DNA of 10,615 nucleotides from Candidatus Acetothermia bacterium (GTDB lineage Bacteria > Bipolaricaulota > Bipolaricaulia > RBG-16-55-9 > JANLFV01), in contig JAPWVC010000043.1 in the NCBI GenBank assembly GCA_028275195.1, positions 1-10,615 on the forward strand, read 5' to 3'. This document shows, one piece after another, positions 1-8,304 of this stretch. Position 1 is the first letter of the stretch. Each line of letters starts with the position of its first letter. Below the pieces are notes generated by a model, which made no database searches, was not told where the DNA came from, and worked only from the letters and a program-made list of their open reading frames with translations. A program made the position numbers and the translations under genes.

Positions 1-1
1 C

Positions 2-667
2 AATCATGTCGTCTCCCATGACCTCAAAGGGCCAGTCCGGAGGATCGAGTCGTTCGCCCAGATCCTTCTCGAGGACTACCACGAGAAGCTCGACGAGGAG
101 GGGCTCGATTGCCTCACACGGATCAAGAACCAGGCCATCCGGATGGCCAACTTAATCGACGACCTTTTGACCCTCGCGAGCATCGGGGCCAAGGAGGAGC
201 CGCTAGAGGAAGTCCAGCTCTCCTCCGTCATCCAGGAGACGGCCGAGGAGCTCGATTTCATGCTCCAGGGGGTCAAGCTCGAGGTGGAACGGCCCCTGCC
301 GACGGTCTTGGCCAACCGGACGAGGATGGGCCAGCTCTTTGCGAATCTCATCTCCAATGCCGTCAAATATAACGATAAGGCTGAGAAGTCCATCTGGATC
401 GGCTGGGAGGAGGAGGACGGCTACTTCAAGTTCTATGTGCGGGACAATGGGATCGGGATCGAGAGGCAATATTGGGAGAAGATCTTCGGCCTATTCGAGG
501 TCTTGCATCCCAACGGAGACTATGAGAGCACTGGGGCCGGGCTCTCGATCTGCAAGCGGATCGTCGAGAATCACGGCGGCAAGATCTGGGTGGAGTCGGA
601 GCCCGGGAAGGGCTCAACTTTCTACTTCACTATCCCCAAGAGGGCGAAGGCAGGTGAACCGCGATGA
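2..667 (+). CDS. Sensor histidine kinase, C-terminal part (5' end outside window)
   Basis: This is the HisKA plus HATPase_c core of a two-component sensor kinase; the sensor region lies before the window. The frame is open from the first bases and begins with the H-box, VSHDLKGPVRRI, whose phospho-accepting His is codon 17-19. The dimerisation helix ends near LIDDLLTLASIG. The ATP-binding domain shows the N box (LFANLISNAVKYN), G1 (DNGIGI), an F box (IFGLFEVLH) and G2 (TGAGLSI), and ends in the usual GKGSTFYFTIPK strand. An H-box of the SHDLK type is common in bacteriophytochrome-like and other PAS/GAF kinases, so a soluble or multi-sensor N-terminus is an inference. The stop codon overlaps the start of the response regulator (ATGA, 664-667), which marks the two as a cognate pair. 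The catalytic motifs look intact, and the ligand or signal cannot be told from this part. Confidence 0.95.
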   Translation, partial: NHVVSHDLKGPVRRIESFAQILLEDYHEKLDEEGLDCLTRIKNQAIRMANLIDDLLTLASIGAKEEPLEEVQLSSVIQETAEELDFMLQGVKLEVERPLPTVLANRTRMGQLFANLISNAVKYNDKAEKSIWIGWEEEDGYFKFYVRDNGIGIERQYWEKIFGLFEVLHPNGDYESTGAGLSICKRIVENHGGKIWVESEPGKGSTFYFTIPKRAKAGEPR

Positions 668-1095
668 GATCGAAGAAATTGAGGATCTTGTTGGTCGAGG
701 ATGAGCTGGACGATATCAAGCTGACGGAGCGGGCTCTCTCACGGAGCAGCGTAAAGAGCGAGCTCTTCGTCGTCCGGGACGGTCAGGAGGCCCTCGATTT
801 CCTCTACAAACGGGGGAATTATGCCGATGCACCCCGGCCGGATCTGATCTTCCTCGACCTGAAGCTCCCCAAGGTGAACGGCCATGAGGTCTTGGCGAAG
901 ATCAAGCAAGACGAGCGGCTCCGGAGGATCCCCGTGATCGTCCTCACCGTCTCTCGGAGCGAAGAGGATATGGTCAAGGCCTACGACAGCGGGGCCTCAG
1001 GCTACATCCATAAGCCGGTGAGCTCAAGCGAGTTCATCAAGGTCGTCAATACCGTCCGTGACTATTGGGAAATCTCCGAGCTCCCGCCGGAGTGA
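664..1095 (+). CDS. Single-domain response regulator, Rcp1/CheY-like
   Basis: A 143-aa stand-alone receiver domain with no output domain. The acidic pocket is E12-D13, the phospho-acceptor is D65 in FLDLKLP, the switch residue is T95 in VLTVS, and the conserved Lys is K117 before P118. The long loop after helix 2 (YKRGNYADAPRPD) and the LDLKLPKVNG motif are typical of Rcp1-type regulators paired with phytochrome-class histidine kinases. The start overlaps the kinase stop by four bases, and an AGGTGA Shine-Dalgarno lies six bases before the ATG. The protein probably works by phosphorelay or protein-protein contact rather than DNA binding, because it ends about 20 residues after the receiver fold. 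Family call is firm; the output is unknown. Confidence 0.95.
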   Translation: MRSKKLRILLVEDELDDIKLTERALSRSSVKSELFVVRDGQEALDFLYKRGNYADAPRPDLIFLDLKLPKVNGHEVLAKIKQDERLRRIPVIVLTVSRSEEDMVKAYDSGASGYIHKPVSSSEFIKVVNTVRDYWEISELPPE

Positions 1096-1148
1096 AGGCG
1101 AGAGGAGGGGGGCTTCCACCGAATTTTCACGGGCTTTCCCCGCCTTTT
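1095..1148 (+). terminator. Possible terminator of the kinase-regulator operon
   Basis: Directly after the regulator stop, AAGGCG (1095-1100) can pair with CGCCTT (1141-1146), extended inward by GGG/CCC. A smaller hairpin, CGGG (1130-1133) with CCCG (1139-1142), lies inside. Four T residues follow (1145-1148). The large loop and short T run make this a weak call. Confidence 0.3.
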
Positions 1149-1163
1149 GCACCGGGTGGAGGT

Positions 1164-1169
1164 TATAAT
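1164..1169 (+). promoter_or_regulatory. -10 box (TATAAT) upstream of the putative RNA gene
   Basis: A perfect TATAAT stands in an otherwise GC-rich non-coding region, and no convincing reading frame follows it. Transcription would start near A1177. At 16-18 bp spacing there is no good -35 hexamer; TTGCAC at 1147-1152 is too close. I found only three perfect TATAAT hexamers on either strand, all at gene boundaries, which supports this one being functional. Confidence 0.5.
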
Positions 1170-1351
1170 CCCTGCCAGGTCATTGAGAGGAGGCAAGGGA
1201 CAAGAGTCCGGTCCGCGAGCGACAGAATTGCGCTCCCCAGCGGACGGGCGTCCTTCAGCCGGGCGGTGGCGGAAGGATAGATTGAGAGCGATGACCGCTC
1301 AAGTTCTATTTAGTCCGTGGCAAGGTGCCAGCCTTAATGGGTTTACAGCCC

Positions 1352-1419
1352 AGTGGACCAGGGTTTTGCCCAGCAGTCCTGCCAACCTCCTTCTGCTGGG
1401 ATTTTTCCCCAGTCCAGCT
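1352..1419 (+). other. Long imperfect hairpin inside the putative RNA
   Basis: AGTGGAC (1352-1358) pairs with GTCCA-CT (1412-1419, G1417 bulged). GGG (1361-1363) pairs with CCC (1408-1410). CCCAGCAG (1369-1376) pairs perfectly with CTGCTGGG (1393-1400), leaving a 16-nt loop. The internal loop is T-rich on both sides (TTTTG and ATTTTT). CTGGG (1396-1400) can instead pair with CCCAG (1408-1412) as a 5-bp, 7-nt-loop hairpin, so two exclusive folds exist. Confidence 0.45.
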
Positions 1420-1422
1420 AAG

Positions 1423-1446
1423 GCCGGGGTTCGAATCCCCATGGGC
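1423..1446 (+). other. tRNA T-arm-like hairpin without a tRNA body
   Basis: GGGG (1426-1429) and CCCC (1437-1440) close a 7-nt TTCGAAT loop, which exactly fits a tRNA T-loop (T54, T55, C56, A58). GCC (1423-1425) can pair with GGC (1444-1446) across an ATG bulge. No 5' acceptor strand, D-arm, usable anticodon arm or encoded CCA goes with it, so it is not a tRNA gene. It may be a tRNA-mimicking module of the surrounding RNA, a tRNA remnant, or chance. Confidence 0.4.
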
Positions 1447-1487
1447 GAGGGAAACCTAAACCCCTTCTGTGGTTGCTAACCTCATCA

Positions 1488-1541
1488 GGGCAGGCGGGGA
1501 CCCCTCCCGCCTGCCCGCCTGCCTCCCTCTCTCGGTTTTTT
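1488..1541 (+). terminator. GC-rich terminator-like stem between convergent transcripts
   Basis: GGGCAGGCGGG (1488-1498) and CCCGCCTGCCC (1506-1516) form a perfect 11-bp stem with a 7-nt loop. On the + strand, six T residues follow at 1536-1541, but 19 nt after the stem, which is further than usual for intrinsic termination. The minus strand has no T tract after the stem. It may stop the + transcript with help from other factors, or protect a 3' end from exonucleases. Confidence 0.5.
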
Positions 1542-2806
1542 CAGCGGTCGAGGGCATAAATCAGGCCGAGGTTGTTCCCGAAGACGACCTCTAAATAGCC
1601 ATCCCCGTCGATGTCCCCCAGTGCCGGGGAGGAGAAGACTTGCCCGCCACTGGGGAAGCGCCACTCCTCCCGCCCGGTCCGGCCATTGAGGCAGTAGAGC
1701 TTCCCATCATGGGAGCCGATGAGCACCTCGAGCTGCCCATCCCCGTCGATGTCCCCCAGCGCCGGGGAGGACTCGACCTTCGCACCGGTAGTGAAGGACC
1801 ACTTAAGCCTCCCGCTGAGGCCATCGACGGCATAGACCTTGGAATCATTGCTCCCGATCACGACCTCTAGGATGCCATCCCCATCGAGGTCCCCGAGCGC
1901 GGGGGAGGACCTGACCAGATCAGAGATGGGGAAGAGCCAGCGCATCCGCCCGGTCAGGCCGTCGAGGAGGTAGAGCCCCCGGTTGCTCACACCGATCGCG
2001 ACCTCGAGCCACCCATCGCCGTCGACATCGCCGAGGGCAGGAGAGGAATGCTCAATGACCCCCTTCGGTTGAGCGAGAGGGATTTGAAACCGCCAGACCT
2101 CCCGCCCCGAGGGGCCATTCAGGGCATAGACCAGCGCATCATCGGCGGCGATGACCACCTCTAGCTTACCATCCCCGTCAAGGTCCCCAACGGCCGGGGA
2201 GGAGATCGACCCGAGATCCAGCGGGGAGGCCCACCTGGGCCGCCCGGTGAGGCCGTTGAGGGCGTAGACTTTATCGGAGGCGATGAGCACTTCCAGCCTA
2301 CCGTCGCCGTCGAGGTCCACCAAGGCCGGGGAGGACCAGACCCTAGCCCCAGTGGAGTAGGACCACTTCAATGCCCCGGTCCGGCCATTGAGGGCATAGA
2401 CAGCCTTATCGTAGGAGCCGATCACGACCTCTAAGATGCCATCGCCGTCGAGGTCCCCGATGGCAGGAGAGGAGATCTCATAAGGCCCTTTAAGGGGGAA
2501 TTCCCAGCGCTTGGCCCCCGTGGGGCCAGCTAGAGCATAGACCCCGCCATAGGAGGCGGCGACCACTTCCATGGAGCCATCGCCGTCTAGATCCCCGATC
2601 GCGGGGGAGGGCTCGGCTAGCCCGCGGACGGCATATTCCCAGCGCTTGGCGGGAGCAGTGAGCTGACCCGAGCCGTGGGCATGGCCGCTGCGGAGGAGAT
2701 CGTGGCGGAACATCGGCCAGTCGAGCGATGGGCTCTGCTCGCTCGCCACGGCCAATGAGAGCACAAGGAGCAGCAGGATCAGCGCCAGCGCAGGCCGCTT
2801 ACTCAT
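1541..2806 (-). CDS. Secreted eight-bladed beta-propeller, FG-GAP/PQQ-repeat hybrid
   Basis: The 421-aa protein starts with a signal peptide (basic MSKR, a hydrophobic stretch to about residue 18, and an AVA cleavage site at 19-21). From about residue 62 to the end it consists of eight repeats of roughly 40-50 residues. Each repeat reads SSPALGDLDGDG, a short strand, YALNGxTG, then a Trp or aromatic strand. DxDGDG is the calcium-binding loop of FG-GAP/integrin-alpha repeats, and the Gly-Trp ending resembles PQQ-type quinoprotein blades. The last blade lacks its Trp strand; the N-terminal segment near KRWEYAV could close the ring. I chose ATG 2806 because a frame opening at 3007 would place 67 low-complexity residues before the signal peptide and run through the upstream gene. 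The start overlaps the previous stop by 8 nt. The protein is likely periplasmic or extracellular. Binding partner is unknown, and I see no enzyme active site. Confidence 0.9.
   Translation of the reverse strand: MSKRPALALILLLLVLSLAVASEQSPSLDWPMFRHDLLRSGHAHGSGQLTAPAKRWEYAVRGLAEPSPAIGDLDGDGSMEVVAASYGGVYALAGPTGAKRWEFPLKGPYEISSPAIGDLDGDGILEVVIGSYDKAVYALNGRTGALKWSYSTGARVWSSPALVDLDGDGRLEVLIASDKVYALNGLTGRPRWASPLDLGSISSPAVGDLDGDGKLEVVIAADDALVYALNGPSGREVWRFQIPLAQPKGVIEHSSPALGDVDGDGWLEVAIGVSNRGLYLLDGLTGRMRWLFPISDLVRSSPALGDLDGDGILEVVIGSNDSKVYAVDGLSGRLKWSFTTGAKVESSPALGDIDGDGQLEVLIGSHDGKLYCLNGRTGREEWRFPSGGQVFSSPALGDIDGDGYLEVVFGNNLGLIYALDR
1544..2623 (-). repeat. Eight tandem intragenic repeats encoding the propeller blades
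   Basis: Direct repeats of about 120-150 bp lie in the propeller gene. The conserved DNA core encodes SSPA-GDLDGDG, seen on the + strand as variants of CATCCCCGTCGATGTCCCC followed by AG(C/T)GC(C/G)GGGGA. The cores are much alike in DNA, which suggests duplication or ongoing homogenisation. They are coding repeats, not a mobile element. Confidence 0.85.
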
Positions 2807-3515
2807 CCTCAGGGCACTCCAACTGCCCCTGGATGATCGCGTGATACTGGCCTCGCCCGCCATTATCCCACTCCCACCAGACGAAGTGCTCAGCGAGATA
2901 CATCTGGGCGAGCGGGAGGACCGTGGCCCGCACCAGTTCGGGGCTCTGGCTCCCGAACATCCACTTCTGCAACTGGAGCTTGAGGGGGTCGAAGAGGTCC
3001 AGCTCATGCGCTACCCGGAAGGCATACCAAGAGCTGTTGGCGGCCATCCCCCAGGTCTCGATCGCCCGCCTTACTAAAAGGGTGGCCGCGGCCTGCCGGA
3101 CCTCACTGGAGACCCCTTCGATGAAGGTGAGCTGCTCCAGCTCCTCCATGGTCATCTGGGAGAGGCGCTTCCCCCTGACGAGATAGTCCTCGACCTCCTG
3201 CGGCTTATAGCAGATAGTGATGTGCTCGCCCCGGCGGCCGGCCTGGAGGGCATCCCACAGCTCGTGGGTCCCATAGTTGCGGATCGACTCTTGTGCCGGG
3301 GCGACCAGCTCATCCAGCGGCCGTCCGAGGATGATATAGCCAGCGACGAGGGCCTTAGCGTTCGCCTCCCTGAATTCCGGAGGCCAGTGGCGGGTCGCCC
3401 GCTCGATCAGCCGCTCCGGCGAGAGCTTATCCGCCAAGAGGCCCAGGGAGAAGGTGAAGATAAGAAAAATCAATATCGAAAGGACTCGCACCCCACGCGC
3501 CTTTATCCAGCTCAT
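2799..3515 (-). CDS. Membrane-anchored or exported protein of unknown function
   Basis: I do not recognise a family for this 238-aa protein. It has a basic N-terminus (K5, R7, R10) and one strongly hydrophobic segment at about residues 9-28, best read as a signal peptide or signal anchor. The rest is a soluble, largely helical domain rich in Glu, Arg and Leu. It has two cysteines (one in ICYKP, one in LECPEDE) and an aromatic stretch near the C-terminus (FVWWEWD). I chose ATG 3515 because it places the hydrophobic segment at the N-terminus and has a strong AAGGAGGT upstream; an earlier in-frame start at 3581 would add 22 residues lacking signal features. The stop lies within the first codons of the propeller gene (8-nt overlap), so the two are likely made together and may act at the same cell-surface site. 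Possible helical-repeat scaffold; this is only an impression. Confidence 0.75.
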   Translation of the reverse strand: MSWIKARGVRVLSILIFLIFTFSLGLLADKLSPERLIERATRHWPPEFREANAKALVAGYIILGRPLDELVAPAQESIRNYGTHELWDALQAGRRGEHITICYKPQEVEDYLVRGKRLSQMTMEELEQLTFIEGVSSEVRQAAATLLVRRAIETWGMAANSSWYAFRVAHELDLFDPLKLQLQKWMFGSQSPELVRATVLPLAQMYLAEHFVWWEWDNGGRGQYHAIIQGQLECPEDE

Positions 3516-3525
3516 TGAAGTTAGA

Positions 3526-3533
3526 ACCTCCTT
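3526..3533 (-). promoter_or_regulatory. Strong ribosome binding site, decides the start at 3515
   Basis: On the minus strand AAGGAGGT is an almost perfect anti-16S match. It lies about 10 bases before ATG 3515, a slightly long spacing, and inside the reading frame of the longer alternative start at 3581. This favours the shorter protein. Confidence 0.7.
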
Positions 3534-3592
3534 GCTCGCACAATTCGGTGGATTTACCCCTAGATCTGCCTCAAGATTCACCGCCCAACGCG

Positions 3593-3621
3593 AATCTAAT
3601 TCATCGAGGCCTTAAAGTCAA
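3593..3621 (-). promoter_or_regulatory. Sigma70-like promoter for the anchored-protein/propeller operon
   Basis: TTGACT (3616-3621) and TAGATT (3593-3598) are separated by 17 bp on the minus strand, a good match to the -35/-10 consensus. The start would be near 3586, giving a leader of about 70 nt before ATG 3515. It lies in the gap after mutS, so the two-gene operon need not rely on mutS read-through. I see no clear terminator after mutS. Confidence 0.5.
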
Positions 3622-3666
3622 GAGACCTGGAAAGCCTCCCGCGCCTCGACAGTAGCGCCATGAACT

Positions 3667-6231
<2,565 letters not shown>

Positions 6232-6247
6232 CCTCGCCTCCGGATCG

Positions 6248-6277
6248 ATTATAGCGCTCGCATCGACTGGGCCACAA
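6248..6277 (-). promoter_or_regulatory. mutS promoter
   Basis: On the minus strand TATAAT (6248-6253) is preceded, 18 bp upstream, by TTGTGG (6272-6277). Transcription would begin near 6241, leaving a leader of only about ten bases that still contains GGAGG before ATG 6231. The perfect -10 is the strongest element; the -35 matches three of six positions. Confidence 0.55.
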
Positions 6278-6292
6278 GAGGCTGGCAATAAT
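6263..6292 (+). promoter_or_regulatory. Possible divergent promoter for the def operon
   Basis: TCGACT (6263-6268) and AATAAT (6287-6292) are separated by 18 bp, with four and five consensus matches. It overlaps the mutS promoter on the other strand, so the two could compete for polymerase. An alternative -10, TATGAT (6306-6311), lies nearer the gene. Weak call. Confidence 0.3.
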
Positions 6293-6320
6293 CATCCAGA
6301 TTCCTTATGATGATGGAGCG

Positions 6321-6863
6321 ATGGCTCGCCCGATCCTAAAGTATCCAGATAAGAGGCTCCGCCTCCCCGCGAAGCCGATCGAGCAGATCGATGGCCGGAT
6401 CAAGCGGCTGGGCGAGGAACTGATCGAGGCGCTCGCTTATGCTGGGGGCTTGGGGCTCGCTGCCCCCCAGCTCGGCGAGGGTCTCCGGCTCATCTTGATC
6501 GACCTCCCTGAGAGTCCCGAGCTTATCCTGGTCAACCCCGTGCTCGTCGAGGCAGATCATGAGAATGAGGTCCCCTTCAATGAGGGCTGCCTCTCCCTCC
6601 CCGGGGTCGAGGCCGAGGTCTGGCGGCCTGACCATGTCTTAGTCCGGGCTTGGACCTTAGAGGAGAAGGAAGTTGAAATGGAGCGGGAGGGCCTCGCGGC
6701 GCGGGTCTTACTCCACGAGCTCGACCATTTGGATGGAATTTTATTCTTCGATCACCTCGGCCCGGCCAAGCGGAAGCTCCTCCTCAAGGAGTATGAGCGC
6801 GTCAGCCGGGATGAGGAGGCGAGCCGCGAGGGCGAGGGGAGGGGCGGGAAGCCCGGCCTCTGA
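6321..6863 (+). CDS. def: Peptide deformylase
   Basis: This enzyme removes the formyl group from the N-terminal Met of nascent proteins at the ribosome, using an Fe2+ or Zn2+ ion. All three family motifs are present: GLGLAAPQ (residues 43-50), EGCLSLPG (88-95, metal ligand C90) and HELDHLDG (132-139, ligands H132 and H136, catalytic E133). The length of 180 aa is normal. The C-terminus is a charged Glu/Arg/Gly tail typical of type 1 enzymes. A GGAG lies only 2 nt before the ATG, closer than ideal, but no other in-frame ATG precedes it. It leads a four-gene + strand unit and is divergent from mutS. The usual partner fmt is not adjacent. The motifs make the call secure. Confidence 0.97.
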   Translation: MARPILKYPDKRLRLPAKPIEQIDGRIKRLGEELIEALAYAGGLGLAAPQLGEGLRLILIDLPESPELILVNPVLVEADHENEVPFNEGCLSLPGVEAEVWRPDHVLVRAWTLEEKEVEMEREGLAARVLLHELDHLDGILFFDHLGPAKRKLLLKEYERVSRDEEASREGEGRGGKPGL

Positions 6864-6866
6864 GCG

Positions 6867-7532
6867 ATGATCTTTGAGAATGTCCGGAGGCTCCTCGAGG
6901 AGCTCCCTCCAGGAGTTACGCTCGTGGCCGCGGCCAAGGGGCGCTCGCCCGAGGAGATCTTGGAGGCGGTCGAGGCCGGAGTCGAGGTGATCGGCGAGAA
7001 CTATGTCCAAGAGGCCGAGGCGGCCTTTGCCGTCGTCGGCAGGAGGGTGAAGTGGCACATGATCGGCCACCTCCAGCGGAACAAGGCCAAGCGGGCGGTC
7101 GAGCTCTTCGATCTGATCGAGACCGTCGATTCCATCGAGCTGGCCGCGGAGCTAGAGAAGCGGTGCGCCCGGCTCGGGCGGACGATGCCGATCCTGATTG
7201 AGATTAATAGTGGCCGGGAGCCGCAGAAGGCCGGGGTCCTCCCCGAGGAGGCCGAGGGCCTTATCAGGGGGATCGCCCGGTTCGAGCACCTCCGGGTCCA
7301 GGGGCTGATGACCATGGGGCCGAGGTTCGGGGACCCCGAGGGGGCGAGGCCCTACTTCCGGGAGACGAGGCGACTCTTTGATCATCTCCGGGCCTTGGCG
7401 ATCCCGAATGTGGAGATGCGCTACCTCTCGATGGGGATGAGCAACACCTACAGGGTGGCCATTGAGGAGGGGGCGAACATCGTCCGGATCGGGACGAAGA
7501 TCTTTGAAGGGGGTCCAAAGGGTGATCGTTGA
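6867..7532 (+). CDS. yggS: YggS/PLPBP-family pyridoxal phosphate homeostasis protein
   Basis: A fold-type III, alanine-racemase-like TIM barrel that binds PLP without known catalysis and buffers vitamin B6 and amino-acid metabolism. The PLP lysine is K24 in VAAAKGRSPEEI, where most family members have SKT. Other signatures are GENYVQEA, KWHMIGHLQRNK, LIEINSGREPQKAG, and the phosphate-binding end LSMGMSNTY with VRIGTKIFEG. At 221 aa it is near the usual length but its N-terminal helix is short: only 23 residues precede the Lys, against about 35 in many homologues. The gene begins three bases after the def stop, and its end overlaps the next start by 11 nt, so co-expression is likely. The family assignment is secure; YggS is used as a family label. 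Confidence 0.93.
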   Translation: MIFENVRRLLEELPPGVTLVAAAKGRSPEEILEAVEAGVEVIGENYVQEAEAAFAVVGRRVKWHMIGHLQRNKAKRAVELFDLIETVDSIELAAELEKRCARLGRTMPILIEINSGREPQKAGVLPEEAEGLIRGIARFEHLRVQGLMTMGPRFGDPEGARPYFRETRRLFDHLRALAIPNVEMRYLSMGMSNTYRVAIEEGANIVRIGTKIFEGGPKGDR

Positions 7533-8304
7533 GGAGCTCCTCGAGTCGGTGGCAGCAGACCTAAAGGTGAGGACAGCTACGGAGGTCAGGGTCGGCCTGG
7601 CCTATACGGTCGTGAAGCTGGATGACGGGTCCTGCGGCCTGGCCGCGACGATCCGGGAGGAGCCCTCGGCTTGCTGCATCCTGCTGAGGGAGGCGGGCGA
7701 GCTCGCGCCCCGGCCGGCTGCCGCCCTGGCCGAGCTGGCCTTGTCCACGGACGGCCTGGAGGCCGCGATCGGGGTGGCGACCATCAACGCGGTCTTGAAT
7801 GGCAGGCCCCTCGCGGGCGAGCGCGAAGGGGGTGATCTCGTAGAAGAGATGGCCATCACCACTAGTGACTCCGTGGGGATGATCGGCTACTTCGGCCCGC
7901 TGGTCGAGCCGATCCGCCGGAGCTGCCGCGAGCTCCTCATCTTCGAGAGACGGGCAGGCCAGATCCCCTTACCCGAGGGGGTCAAGGTCTACCCCGACTG
8001 GGCCGCGGAGCTACTCCTCCCCCAGTGTGATGCGGTCTTGATCTCCGGCTCCACCGTGGTGAACAAGACGATCGACCACCTGCTAGAGCTCTGTCGTGGC
8101 CGGGTCGGGCTCGTCGGGCCGACGACCCCGCTCTCGCCGGTCTTCGCCAGGCATGGGGTCTCCTTCCTCTTCGGCTCCAGGGTGAGGGATGCCGCTAAGA
8201 TCTTGAAGATCGTCTCCGAGGGGGGTGGGACCCCGGCCTTCGGCTCTGCTATCATCAAGGTCGCGGTCAGGCTGAACCCTCATAGGAGGCCAGAGGCCAG
8301 ATGA
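7522..8304 (+). CDS. DUF4213/DUF364 protein (putative heavy-metal chelation family)
   Basis: A 260-aa protein with the two-part layout of this family: an N-terminal DUF4213 domain (about residues 1-100, with the pattern RVGLAYTVVKL, then GVATINAVLN) and a C-terminal Rossmann-like DUF364 domain. The latter shows VGMIGYFGPLVEPI, YPDWAAELLLPQCDAVLISGS, VNKTIDHLL, GPTTPLSP and a Gly-rich tail. Pfam names both domains as putative heavy-metal chelation, but the biochemical role is unproven. I chose GTG 7522, which gives the normal family length and starts IVEELLESV; an ATG at 7462 would add 20 Arg/Ser/Gly-rich residues read out of frame within yggS. The C-terminus overlaps the next gene by ATGA. 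It is soluble with no signal peptide, hence cytoplasmic. Confidence 0.87.
   Translation: MIVEELLESVAADLKVRTATEVRVGLAYTVVKLDDGSCGLAATIREEPSACCILLREAGELAPRPAAALAELALSTDGLEAAIGVATINAVLNGRPLAGEREGGDLVEEMAITTSDSVGMIGYFGPLVEPIRRSCRELLIFERRAGQIPLPEGVKVYPDWAAELLLPQCDAVLISGSTVVNKTIDHLLELCRGRVGLVGPTTPLSPVFARHGVSFLFGSRVRDAAKILKIVSEGGGTPAFGSAIIKVAVRLNPHRRPEAR

Larger units (their letters stand above)
1177..1541 (+). ncRNA. Candidate structured non-coding RNA, family not recognised
   Basis: This non-coding stretch is bounded by a TATAAT box and a strong GC stem with a downstream T run. Successive hairpins can be drawn by eye. GTCCGC-GAGCG (1211-1221) pairs with CGCTC (1231-1235) and GCGGAC (1240-1245). 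TCCTT (1251-1255) pairs with AAGGA (1273-1277), around GCC/GGC. GAGCG (1286-1290) pairs with CGCTC (1296-1300). TGGCA (1318-1322) pairs with TGCCA (1326-1330). TGGG (1338-1341) pairs with CCCA (1349-1352). A long hairpin spans 1352-1419, and a T-arm-like hairpin lies at 1423-1446. I looked for hallmarks of RNase P RNA, tmRNA, SRP RNA, 6S RNA, group I introns and common riboswitches and did not find a convincing set. The downstream gene runs the other way, so a riboswitch for it is excluded. Boundaries are inferred. Confidence 0.45.

Noticed and set aside
1190..1330. RNase P RNA, suggested by short matches such as AGTCCGG, GACAGAA and AGTCCGTGGCA
   Set aside because: The matches are short, in the wrong order and spacing, and the conserved 3' ACAGAACCCGG segment is absent.
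1318..1335. H-type pseudoknot: TGGC/GCCA interleaved with AAGG/CCTT
   Set aside because: Loops of 0, 1 and 1 nt are too short to span the helices; at best these are alternative hairpins.
1177..1450. tmRNA (one-piece or permuted), suggested by the T-arm-like hairpin
   Set aside because: I see no matching acceptor strand, no GATTCGAC-type segment and no ANDxxALAA-like tag frame, either before or after the T-arm.
1147..1479. A 110-codon + strand open frame covering most of the putative RNA region, and a shorter 71-codon frame at 1065-1280
   Set aside because: Composition is unlike the neighbouring proteins, no domain is recognisable, no good ribosome binding site precedes either start, and the second begins inside the regulator gene. 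GC-rich DNA gives such frames by chance.
1544..2623. Periodic DNA repeats as a CRISPR array or satellite
   Set aside because: The period of about 120-150 bp is in frame, encodes propeller blades, and has no unique spacers between identical short repeats.
2807..3007. N-terminal extension of the propeller gene to a start at 3007
   Set aside because: The extra 67 residues are Ser/Arg-rich, overlap the upstream gene in another frame, and would bury the signal peptide.
3516..3581. Longer start for the 238-aa protein at 3581
   Set aside because: The strong AAGGAGGT at 3526-3533 lies within this extension, and the hydrophobic signal segment would no longer be N-terminal.
7462..7521. ATG start for the DUF364 protein at 7462
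   Set aside because: It adds 20 Arg/Ser/Gly-rich residues that are a frame shadow of yggS; GTG 7522 gives the usual family N-terminus.
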